DNA from: Corbicula japonica
Taxonomy: Eukaryota; Mollusca; Bivalvia; Venerida; Cyrenidae
Direction of reading: 5' to 3'
DNA length: 64,000 nt
NCBI GenBank assembly: GCA_038501625.1
Contig: JAZAYU010000263.1
Location: forward strand, 620,001-684,000
The notes under the pieces are model-generated. The model made no database searches, had not been told where the DNA came from, and saw only the letters and a list, made by a program, of their open reading frames with translations. This document shows positions 35,291-46,943 of this stretch, piece after piece; the first letter of the stretch is position 1; each line of letters begins with the position of its first letter. The translations under genes and the position numbers were made by a program.

Positions 35291-37401
35291 GCAGATAGGC
35301 TAGTTGGTAATGAATTTAATGCGAAGTAAGGTTGTTGATTCATCAACAACATGAATCAACAACATTTCTGAGTATTTGTCAATTATCACTGGTGAAATTC
35401 ATCATTGATCTTGAACTCAATTTGCAAGCATACTGTATCAATGGTAAAAGGTCCACTGTTGCTGTAAAAGAACAGGTAAGACATTTTAATTTGTAGAAAT
35501 ATGAGATATAACTAAAAAAAGTATGCAGCCCCATGTCAGGTCCTGAACAACTTTAACTATCTCCTCTTCTGCAATAATGCAGTTACATCATACACCCCAC
35601 ATGTCAGAGGTTTGAGCCTGACTATAAACTTGTTTTAAAATGGTCCACTGGTGAGCCACCTGTTTGTTTTTAATATAACTACAAATTGTCAGGAGGGCAG
35701 ACCATAGATTACAGGACAGAAAAATGATGCCATGGAAAGTGTCGCACAAGTCTGAGAGACTGTTCAATATATGAAGAGATACTGTATATGTAAACACTGT
35801 TTGTTTTCAGTTACCAAAGAAAGATCTAATTTAAGTTTTGTTCAAACCTTTTTGCAGAGGGTAGTCAAGTTAATATAAGGCCCAAGGCATAATTTTCTAA
35901 GAGTGGACTAATTCTATCATTAAGAAAATCACAATGAACATCATGCATTCTTTATTTACTTCTTACCAATCCTTATAATTACATGTTATGGTCAGGATAT
36001 AAAAAGTAATATTATTGCCAGTATAATCAAGACATGGATTTTAAGTTCTTGTTATTTACTGTACATCTTGGTTAGCTGTAATATTTAATTTAAATAATAA
36101 TTTAAATATTAGTTACAGTATAGGAATTTGGAATGTATTAGTATATTTTGTACATGTATTTTACCAAAAGAAGGAACACAATTTTAAAACAACTACAAAT
36201 CATTGAAATGTGTTGTTTTTTTTTATTTCAGATGGTTCATTCAGTCTCAGAATAATTAATACAGAGAATTATCTTATCATGTTTTATCAATTTTAGTTTT
36301 ATATAAAAGCAGTATTATTATCAGGTTATGTACAAAATATATTTTTCAGTTAGGTATAAAGCCACTTACTGGCTATAAAACCACCAGATATCTGTATGTA
36401 CATGTAACTGTGTTAGAAATGTAAATAATCTTTTATAAAAAAAAATACATTCTGTTTTTTTTTACAAATTTATTTAAAATTATTACAAGTGCTCTATAAG
36501 AAATTTGTTAATGAAACATTTTATTCATGTTTATCTGTACCTGCATTGTTAACAGAGATATATTTTATTAATCTCTCCTTACTACCCACTTGACAGTTTT
36601 TATATGATTGTTTAAATGTGTATCTATGACTTGAGAAAAGACTGATATTTCTAAAATATACATTCATACAGCACAAACAGGGTTTGCGGATTGATACAGA
36701 TTGATTCCCTGCAGGGAACCCAACTGTCTTTAGTTATATGTACAGCCACAGGCATGACCGATACACCACAGCCATTCAACAAAAACTGAATCTATATTGT
36801 TAGTTAAAACTCCTTAAAATTAGCACAGACTTAATCTACTTCTAAACTGTAGATTATTTTAAGTATGCACTATTTCCATTAATTGTAAAAAACAGAGCAA
36901 TGCTGACCGTAGACAACATGTTAACAAGTGCTGATAATGATATGGCATTCTAAATGCACAATAATTCTAAAAAAACTTATGTTCTCAACTCAACACAAAT
37001 ACTAGTATTATGTTCTTGAGTGGGAATGTAGATTTTCTTTTGAGATCATGGTTATTGATAAAAAACATATGTTCTTTTTTAATATTTGTACAAACGTCAA
37101 AATAATTTGTTAAATAGGCATTAAACTTGTATGATTTCAGTCACAAATATATTTCAGATTATCTAAGGCACATGTAAACAATTTCTTACTTAATGATAAT
37201 TGAGAGAAAATATGCGATGCGTTCAAAGGACTAAGGGTGTAAAAATGCTGATCGATGATTCCGTGTTCCTCTAAATAGCAGCCAAAGTAAGGACTTTTTA
37301 ATAAAAAGAAATAAAAATCGACGGGTTTTCGACGGAAAAGCAGGGTCGGGTTTTGAAAAGCGATTTTTTGATGTGTATCGATACAAAATGGAGACATGGT
37401 A
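35291..37401. other. unassigned AT-rich sequence
   Basis: No gene was recognised. A short palindrome around GTTGATTCATCAACAAC lies at about 35333. Confidence 0.5.
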
Positions 37402-37626
37402 TTGTCCGACAACATCGACCTGGCACTCTTGCATTTGACCCCATATTCGTTAAATTTTGTAAATGTTATGATCTACGTTGAATCGGTAGTCCGGCATCTA
37501 TTCCAATACACCACACATTACTGGGGTGTAAATTAAATAAATATATCGGCGTATTCGCTGATACCCGTGTTTATCCAATGACCTTTACGAAAATTAATGA
37601 AGTGCCAGGTCAATATTGTTGTACAA
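37402..37626. mobile_element. TA-flanked MITE, copy 1
   Basis: The terminal inverted repeats are TTGTCCGACAACATCGACCT on the left and AGGTCAATATTGTTGTACAA on the right, flanked by TA on both sides (37400-37401 and 37627-37628). At 225 bp it is too short to encode a transposase. It is highly similar to 38655-38881 in the same orientation. TA duplication points to mobilisation by a Tc1/mariner-type enzyme. Confidence 0.85.
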
Positions 37627-38603
37627 TAAAAAATTGAATGTGTACAGTTCCATCCCTAGTTAATGGTATATTATGTCAGTAAAAGATTTGGGTTCTAAAA
37701 GGCACCCACACCATCCCAACACCGCCCCGAGCCCTATCATTTTGTTATGACCAAATGAATGTCCAATACTGTTGAATGTCAATTCTAAATCTATGATCTG
37801 GTCATAACTAAATGGCTAAATATTTATTTATAATGCATACGCTCATTGCATACAATTTATCAGTTTCGGCATTCAATCAGTTCCGGAACATGGTCATAAT
37901 CTTGATTTAAAAAAGAGTCAAAATCCATGCATGCGGGCATATCGTACGAGTATCTCACGCACTCCCACGCGTAGAGCGTTTATATGTATATAGCCATTGC
38001 TCGTTCGTCCTGCAAGCGCCGTAAATGCTAATTACTCAACAAATGCTTTAGGCAGGAGTAACATCCCTTTGTAACTCAAACTGTATATATCGACATTTAG
38101 TCATTTAGAAATATAAATCTCTGTAAGATTCTAAATATCAAATCCTCGTCATTTCGATAAATCACATGCGATTCCTTATCCGTAGTCAAAACAAGTAAAA
38201 AAAAATTAATTCGAAAACTTTACCTGAATTACAAATGTATCAAAACTAACGACCTAAAACCAGCCAAAGTTCATTCTGGGACCACACTTATACCTTTAGC
38301 TCTGCAGATCCATCAACTCCTTGAAATGTATCATTGTTTTCTGACGCTAACACATCAAGTACAAAACTACCCCCATCTACATGTAATTTGGATTAGATGA
38401 AAAACTCCCAACCAATGTCCCAGTCATCTTTTTCTACAATCTTAGGTGAAAAGACATCCGGGCGACTTTTTTTCATTCTTTCGAGATCCACACTGCTTCA
38501 GAATGAATACAAATGAAAAAATGGCATTCTGTTAAAAATGGTTATTTTTATGGCCGAGCCTTGCACATAATTTAACCTAACGCCTTTTGAAACTATCTAC
38601 TAC
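37627..38603. other. unassigned AT-rich sequence
   Basis: Nothing recognised on either strand. Confidence 0.5.
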
Positions 38604-38635
38604 TTATTATTATTATTATTATTATCTGTAAACCA
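38604..38635. repeat. (TTA)n microsatellite
   Basis: About ten TTA units. Confidence 0.9.
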
Positions 38636-38654
38636 TGTTACAAGTTTGCTTGTA

Positions 38655-38881
38655 TTGTCCAACAACATCGACCTTGTATTCTTGCATTTGACACCATATT
38701 CGTTAAATTTCGTAAACGTTAATATCTGCGTTGAATCGGTAGTCCCCCGCATCTATTCCAATACATCCCACATCACTGGGGTGTAAATTGAATAAATATA
38801 TCGGCGTATTCGCTGATACCCGTGTTTATCCAATGACCTTTACGAAAATTAATGAAGTGCCAGGTCAATATTGTTGGACAA
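38655..38881. mobile_element. TA-flanked MITE, copy 2
   Basis: Same family as 37402-37626, with better preserved ends: TTGTCCAACAACATCGACCT on the left and AGGTCAATATTGTTGGACAA on the right. TA is present at 38653-38654 and 38882-38883. The interior includes ATCGGCGTATTCGCTGATAC, shared by both copies. Small open frames on both strands (38773-38979) run across its right end. Confidence 0.87.
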
Positions 38882-39573
38882 TAAATATCCGAGCATGGCA
38901 CGTTAAAAGCATGATAACACCTCAAAGCTTCCCCCTCGTAGATGACGGAATGTTCTCTTACTGTGACCACGAACCGTGAGCAATCCCTTTTGCCATTCCT
39001 ACCTTATATCCAGCCTAGCGCACCTTCGATTTAATCACTAATGATTTATTTAAAAGTCTGACAGATTTTAAATATGAAAGATGCGGTAAGAATTTATAGG
39101 TAAGTTCTATTTGCTTTCTAAATTGTTTTCAGAACCGATCTTTAAATATAAATGATCGCTTCTAGAATTTGTTAAAAAGGCTTTTCAGCCGGTGACGTCA
39201 TCAAATCAATTCACCTGTAAGACAAAAACGCTTGAACAATGCACATGTTTATTACACGTATATACCCATGAATGATTTTACCATAGTACTGTGTGTATCC
39301 GCAGTTTTCATACAACTTGTCATATTTAAAAATCCATATTGGATACTGTATTTTACGATTCTTTGTTTTTGCAACGAGTATTGTTGAATTTGTGTGACAT
39401 TTTTTCGCGAATGTATACCCACATACATGTATATACATGAAAGTTGTATGATATTTGCATATTTTGTGCGACAAGTCGCCCGAATAAAATACAGTAATGA
39501 GAATCTTATTAGATGATTCATTTTGTAATTTAGGAGCAAATTTTGTTTCTCTCTGTAAACATTCAAAATTCAT
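38882..39573. other. unassigned AT-rich sequence
   Basis: The 129-codon - strand frame at 39211-39600 has no recognised domain and runs into the minisatellite. Confidence 0.45.
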
Positions 39574-40061
39574 GATACCCTTCAAGAGGGCAATTGACAT
39601 TTGATACCCTTCAAGAGGGTAATTGACATTTGATACCCTTCAAAAGGGTAATTGACATTTGATACCCTTCAAGAGGGTAATTGACATTTGATACCCTTCA
39701 AGAGGGTAATTGACATTTGATACCCTTCAAGAGGGTAATTGACATTTGATACCCTTCAAGAGGGTAATTGACATTTGATACCCTTCAAGAGGGTAATTGA
39801 CATTTGATACCCTTCAAGAGGGTAATTGACATTTGATACCCTTCAAGAGGGTAATTGACATTTGATACCCTTCAAGAGGGTAATTGACATTTGATACCCT
39901 TCAAGAGGGTAATTGACATTTGATACCCTTCAAGAGGGTAATTGACATTTGATACCCTTCTAGAGGGTAATTGACATTTGATACCCTTCAAGAGGGTAAT
40001 TGACATTTGATACCCTTCAAGAGGGTAATTGACATTTGATACCCTTCAAGAGGGTAATTGA
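39574..40061. repeat. 29-bp palindromic minisatellite, 17 units
   Basis: Sixteen full units and one partial unit (24 of 29 bases) of GATACCCTTCAAGAGGGTAA followed by TTGACATTT, with exact 29-base periodicity. Each unit contains the inverted repeat TACCCT-TCAAG-AGGGTA, so single strands can form a hairpin in every unit. Variants are few: GGCA in unit 1, AAAAGGG in unit 3 and CTAGAGGG in unit 14. The right end abuts an R2 repeat. The strong homogeneity indicates recent expansion. Confidence 0.97.
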
Positions 40062-40245
40062 ACACTGACTGTTCCAAGGCGGTAATACCTCGGGTTCTCA
40101 TTTTTGTTTATTGTTAGTGGTGTCTTTTTTAGACTGATTATTTTATTAATCATGCTCTCTCCCCCTCTCTTCTTCTTGACTGTGTGGGGAGGCTGTTTTT
40201 TCTGAATGTGGCGATTCCTGAGTTAATGCATATTTCACCTTTTTT
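40062..40245 (+). repeat. R2 repeat, 3' part
   Basis: R2 blocks GTTCCAAGGCGGTAATACC, GTGTGGGGAGGCTGTTTTTT and TGAATGTGGCGATTCCTGA, ending TGCATATTTCACC. It joins the minisatellite directly. Confidence 0.8.
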
Positions 40246-40389
40246 ACATAAATTTTATTAATGTTTGCAGATAATGCTGCCAACGAGCAACGTTCGCCAC
40301 CATGTAATACTGTTGAAATCTTATCAATATCGTAATACGAAATAGATAAATCGTCGCGACGACTGCTACTTGTTTGTTCACTTGAAAAA

Positions 40390-40620
40390 ATGTAGGAGCC
40401 AGTGTGAGAATGATGCAGCCAAGAACCTGGTTAACATCCAGTGGCGTATAGTTTTGTCACTGACCCTTTTGTAATGGTAACCACCCGGGTTCACGTTAAC
40501 GTTACATATTTAGGAAAATTTACAATTTTATAAACCCGTCTTTTTTTTTCCTTTCTGATTTGGAGCTGTGGATAAGGCTGTTTTTTTCTTAGTGTTGCTA
40601 TTCCCGATATCTATGTTTTA
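40390..40620 (+). repeat. R2 repeat, diverged copy
   Basis: Weaker R2 landmarks in order: AGAACCTGGTTAACATCCAG, then TAATGGTAACCACCCGGG, then GGCTGTTTTTTTC and TGCTATTCCCGATATCTATG. It lies in the same orientation right after another R2 copy. Confidence 0.6.
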
Positions 40621-43600
40621 CTTTATTTGAAAATTAAAATTTAAAAAGAATGTTTACAGAACTCGTTATTCATAATAACTTATGCAAATGTTACATTCAT
40701 AACTCATATTATTATCAACGTGACAAGTGTCTAAGAACAGGAAAAATGTGTTGTTGTATTGATAAAAAACGTCTGCATATGTCTGTGAATTTTTTTATTT
40801 TCTTAGTTTTTATCAACATTCGAAATAAACTTATAGCTCAACATTGTATGTGTTGAATTTAAACTGCATATTTGCATTTTTTTATTGTTTGATAGATTCT
40901 AAGTTAAAAATAATACTGCGGTATTATTATATTTAGCGGGGCGGGGGAGGGTCAATTTTCGCGTTTTTCACGCTAGAAAAAGTTCGAGAAATCAAGCCCA
41001 ACCGAAATCGAACAATTATATAATCTAATCGTATGAAAATAATACAAATGCGCGAACACGCCCGAGGAAAATATCGTTTTGCTTTTGCGCGAAATATTAT
41101 CTCCGATTAAATGAAATGGTTCCACAGTAGCGTTTAATATATTTCGAAGGAAGTAAACTCACAATCATACTTGCTAAACACTTTTACGAAATACAAGGAC
41201 CTGATCTCTTGTACATTCTTCTTCGTTTTAGAGCCCAAGACTTCAAGCGAATACAAACAGGTGCTTTGTGTGCACTCCGGAACAATATTTGTTCTTCCAC
41301 AGTCATATACTCTTAAAAAGTTCCACGGTGTAAACCCTAACCGAATTCCATTATTGGCACCGTTTTCCAGTGTAGTTAAGATTTTAATCACTTTTAACCT
41401 ATTAAATAAGTAAATAAGCATAATGTGATAAATCACTATTTGTAGACCGTTTCATCGTTTTGTATAAAACACCATAGTTTTTTAAGCAAAGTGTGTCTCG
41501 AAAATTTAGTCAGTTTAAAAGTAATGTTACGTAACAGGTATGGGGCAAAGACTGCTTTAAACGTTTGTATAATTATTGAACTTTAGTACATTATAGTACA
41601 ATAAACTGTTGTAATGGTACTACGGTATTTTCAGATTTATTTTTCATTCTAAACTGAAAATGTATTTCTCAACTTGTTTTTACAATCATTTGGATGCAAA
41701 TTGAAATGCATGCCTCCTGTATGATGTTGTGTCTATAATCGGAAACCTCTCTCCACAGCTATAATTGGTCGCTCTTTGGGAGGCTTTTCTCTCAGATTGT
41801 CTTGAATTGGAACAATAATTAACACGCGCAAAATATTGCATTTCTGGAAAACTCGGCAATATGTAAGAAATCATGAAAATAGCCGACCATCAGTTGATGT
41901 CATAGAGGTTGTTATATTTTTCTCGTTGTAAAGTCTAGAATTTAATGAAATACTTGTTCAGACCTTCTGCCTTTATGTTAATTGCTTTAGCATAACCATC
42001 AAATATGTGTCCGATATATTTTTACGTTTTGTATCAATGTTGGGTTCAGTTATAATATATATATTAAAAACTCAGATTTTTAAACTTTGTTTGAGAAATA
42101 CCGTTGCAGATTAAACGGAGTGTACTATTTCACATTTATCTGGGGGTCTATGTTTTATTGGAAAATTCTAATTAAGAGCTAAGTTTATATTTTTAAAAAG
42201 TAATATTTCTATTATTCACGTACATGGATACGACGACGTTCTTACTCAAGGCTGTTTTGTATTTCCATAAAATAATTTACTACTATTTAAACAGCCATTC
42301 CAAAAATTAGCCGTACTATCCAATATCCTTCGCAATTAGTTGGTGAACAAAATTTTATTTGCCATCAGCGAGATGAGAAAATGATTGCGTGTGTTTGACA
42401 ATAAAAGAACTACCCTCGCAATTAATTAAAAATTTGCATGGTTTCGGTCGTCTATATTATATAGCAATTTATTAATTATTGTATTCTATTCTAGTGTTTG
42501 CAAAGTTATTCTACTAGATTATTTGCTGTTATTTTCTACATGTATGTTATTCGTTTTCTTTATTCTATAAATTTAATGTGTCGTCATTTTAAGCATTCCA
42601 TACCGTATTCACTGTATATAATCCGAGTATGACTAAGACATTAGTATAAAGATAAATACATTACAATATTGACTTAAATGTAAAGATAGCGTTAATTATT
42701 GAAATGTTTGAGGGTTGTGTTTCGTAATAACTGTATCATCTTTAGCATTAATATACTATCATTTAGACCGATCGTACCTTTTTCTGTTGTATCATTTACT
42801 AGACTAAGTACTATGATCTTCGTAGAATGATTTTCCGATATCTGTATCTTTTATGGCGATGTGCATTTGCTGATTTTATCAAGTCTATGCTTTTAAGATG
42901 GATGTGTTCGTCTACATATATTATTTATACAATATAATGTATATTTGAAGAAAAAAAAATAAAACATTGCTTTACAAAAACTCGAAGAGAACAACATAAA
43001 AACAATCAAACAGAATGATAAAACAACAATGGCTATAGGTTATTGTTAATGTGGAGGTTTGTATAAATATTAAACTGTCAGGCCCAATGCGGTTGGCGAC
43101 TGTTTATTTTTTCATACACACCTCGAAATAAACTTAATCATTTTTGTAAATGATAAAACATTTTTCGCCTAAATTGCCATATATGGGTCTACTCAAATTA
43201 GTGGTCAACTGGTAATCTAATGGCTAGTATAAATGTATTATGAGAATTTGTTAGAATGCGAATTCGTTAATTTCTTTAAATGAAAACAGCGTTGGAACAT
43301 ATCTGACTTTCAATTGAAGGCCTTTTTGATAGTCAATCCTTGGGCTGAAACAAGGCATTGATCTCGTTTGCCTTAGTTCTATTTGACATTGTTTTTGCTG
43401 TACATTGTTTGCTATTACATTTATTAGAATGTTATATTGTTTCGTGTCGCCTCAGTATATAAAGGCACCGAGACCCTTATGTTTCATGACTTATCATATT
43501 TCTGTACGAAGCACTTAAAATACATGATTTTAAATCAAATATTTGTTCAAAATTCCGAAAATATACATAAATCATCTTTAAAAAATCGCTTTAACTGATA

Positions 43601-46600
43601 CACATAGATCACTAGAAACATAGAAATGATTGAGTTAACATGACATTGTTCAATAAATGATACAGTCTGAGGCGGGTCGAACCTGGATGCATGTTTGGTC
43701 TCATGTTTTGATCTAAAACTGATCAGCTATTGCTTTATTATTATTGTAATAATAAAAATAATATGTTACACCATCTCTTGCATGAAATACCTCTCAAAAC
43801 CTGTTACAAGATAAATGTTTAGGCTGATTTTAGAACTGTTTACAGTACACAGTACACACGGTACTTAGTTTAAGTGATTTAAGCGATTATTATAGTTCAT
43901 ACAAAAGGAAACAATATCATTCAGTGCTACGAGAATCGCCTGTTATATCATGTATTTGTCTTTTTGATTTGTCATTACAATACATAAAAATCTCATTTTT
44001 GAACTTTTTATTATGTTTTTGTGACAATCAGTGCGCTATATCCGGTAGATGATACCATCGGTTTATATACAAATGTATTTGTGCTCTGCAGACCAACTAA
44101 ACCGGCAACTTCAGTCACTTTTACCAATTTCTGACAGAAATAGACTTCTATGAAATGTTTAGAATGTTTAGATCTATACTAGAACACCTCTGAGAGACAG
44201 CAATATACGCTTCGTTCTTCCATGCTTTAAATAGTTCTCATACCCTGTCGAGACGATCCCCCGTCCTCTGATTTTCTGGTGTGCATTACTACCTCCCTTG
44301 AGAATTTCGCAGGACCAATACAAGATTCCTGCTGGTTTAGTAGTAAAATTGATCCGCGTATCTTTTATTGTGATAATTTTTCTATAACGTGGGGGTATGT
44401 TTGATTCTTTATATGGAAATAAATGGTTCAATATTTAACAACCTTATAAACGAGTTAATTGCCCCCAGCTGATATAGTGATCACAGGAATTTTTTTCTTA
44501 AGTCTACTTATTTATATTATGGATTTTGTTGAACAACTGTATTTTCCTAAAGTGAAATAATCTCTTAGATTGCATTAAATAACTAAATATAAGACTTGGA
44601 AAAAACGATTATCATAGCAATTACATATAGAATTCTCTATTTTATAACAAGTGCAGTCCCTTTCCATTTGTGGGTGGCATGTTGACTACGTTTGTTTATT
44701 GGAAAATACCTGACCATACCCATAAATTTTCCCCTTTGTTTGGAAAGAAGGCTTGCCGATGGGCATGTTTTTATTCTCCTTCGTGTTTATAAATTGTCTT
44801 TTGGGTTCGTACATGCCTGCAAAAGTTAATAAAATGGAACGCATACAGTTTTATTTCCTTGTTTAGCAACAGTTTAGTCCGATATATTTACATGTTCATT
44901 TAAATTTAATGTAAAACTTATTTGATGTTTCATCGAAAAGAATAATCATCCTTTCCACATTGCAACTGTCCTTTAATTTTAACGTTTTAATAAGTGTGTA
45001 GCTAATTCATGCAGTTTTACAAACACTTAAATGTGGCAGGCTTTAATAGTAGTGTGCAACAAAAACATTTGATATTACAAGTATACGAGTTTCTATTGCC
45101 TATAGGGTTTCGGTTCAATTTACTCTTCTTACTTCAGACTACTTTTACTGAGACCTTTGACATTTCGGTAAATTATCGCAACATAGTAACTAAAGAAATA
45201 TAGGTCTCTATCATCGTTGGTTTGTGTTTTTATCAGCTTAAGAATTCTACTGATATTTTTTTAAGTTTTTGAAAGGTCATGATCAATTTGATGTAGAAAT
45301 AAAAGAGTAAAACACGGGATCTGCTTGTTCCAAGACTTAACTTCATACACTTTCTTTGATTTTGTTAAATTGATAATTTGAATCAAAACGTCAAAAATCT
45401 TGAAATTTTGATATGTGCGATTGCACCAACCTATAACCGATAATATATTCGATTGATATTGTTTTGTATTGGGCAAGGTCGAAACAAAACAACACCGAAC
45501 CGGGTAAAGAAACAGTTCTTATATACTGCAACTGAATTAGTTAAATACAATACACAATAGATTCACGTCTTATTTATTTATTGATTTAACATGCGGCATT
45601 CAGTGTTTTTTCGACACATAAGTACAACCTGTTTCGAATATATTCTACCTAACATTACAAGATGCAGGCACTTAGCGTTAACTGCACTTCCCTTTGATAG
45701 TTCCGAAGAGCCTCGCTTCGGAATATAACTGAAATGGAAAGGTTTTAAATTCAGTTATAAGATATACATGATAATACTAATCAAATATATTCGATACATT
45801 TAGTTGTTATAAAATAACAGCATGAGAAAGAACTAGAATGTATATGATGACTTGTGAGCTTAAAAGAGAAAATATCATGCTAATTGTTTTCATGATGTGT
45901 TATATAATGGTGGCCAGATGTGATGATTGGTTTTCGCGACCGTTTAAAGGTGGAGATCCGCAATGTTGCTAGGTAGTGTTTTCCGTTAAATCAGCTATGT
46001 TATAGATGCTGGTTAAACTGTTGTATTTGAAATTCTGGAAAATTTGATCGGATTAGGCGCCGTCTTTGTATTGCTTCTTGCCAAACAAATCATCACATCT
46101 CAAAGTGCTTTATGATTAAGTTAATATTGTCCATATATTAAATTGAATCGGTTGACTGTGTTACTAGATCAGATAAGTCCTCGTTTTTGTAATTTCTAAC
46201 GGAAACAATGTAATCGATATGTCATTGATAAAAATAAGGATTCCATTTATGACATCATTTAAAAATTGTATGACGTCAACAACCGGCGGATGAACAAACT
46301 GTTAATTTGAGAGCAATATGTAAAATGTTAGAGACAGAATTAAAAGATAACAAACACCGACAAGAGATATATCGTCGAAATGCAACTGCGCCTCGTTAAG
46401 ATGGGTAAATTATGAAACTCGGGGCTTCATCACTTATATTATCTTTGCCATTAAAATATCAATCTATCGGTCCTAACGCTAATAAGATCATAATACAGTT
46501 CCAAGATAAAATATAATATTGACGAATTATCGTTTATATTTGAAGATAATCCTGTTGTTTAAGAGGTTTCTTCCTGATGTTGACTATATCACAAAATATT

Positions 46601-46800
46601 ACATTGTGAAAAAGAATGTGTGATGCTTCCTACTGTAGTAAGCAAAAAAAACCCCGTTCAACCAGAGAATATATTTATTCCCAGTTAAACAACGACTACG
46701 AAATAAACTTTAAATAATCATACACATTATATTGCGACAACTCATATTCTCTCATTGAAACGCAAAAAAATGCGATGTATGCACAAGCTGCTTTAAACAC
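40621..46800. other. unassigned AT-rich intergenic sequence
   Basis: About 6.2 kb with no supported gene, RNA or named repeat. Open frames at 41134-41436 (-), 44174-44431 (-) and 45261-45476 (-) are within chance length at this base composition and show no recognisable domain. Confidence 0.5.
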
Positions 46801-46943
46801 AGTTTATATAGAATTTCTTCTGGGGAGTACTGCAGAAGCCTGTAGCTTCGAATAGAAGACTTAGTAAGGTTGTTCCTAATATTTCATTTATGCTTTAAAT
46901 TAATGTCATCAAGGAAATCTTATATAATTAGTTAAAACAAGAA
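46801..46943 (+). promoter_or_regulatory. putative core promoter and 5' UTR of the 13-exon gene
   Basis: TTTATATAGAA at about 46803-46813 lies roughly 130 bases upstream of the proposed start codon and could serve as a TATA element. No initiator or other motif was confirmed, and the gene could have additional upstream non-coding exons. Confidence 0.25.

Noticed and set aside
39574..40061. CRISPR-like array of palindromic repeats
   Set aside because: The 29-base units are contiguous with no unique spacers, and the genome is eukaryotic. It is a minisatellite.
41134..41436. Overlapping frames on both strands (100 and 80 codons)
   Set aside because: No recognised domain and no supporting splice sites.
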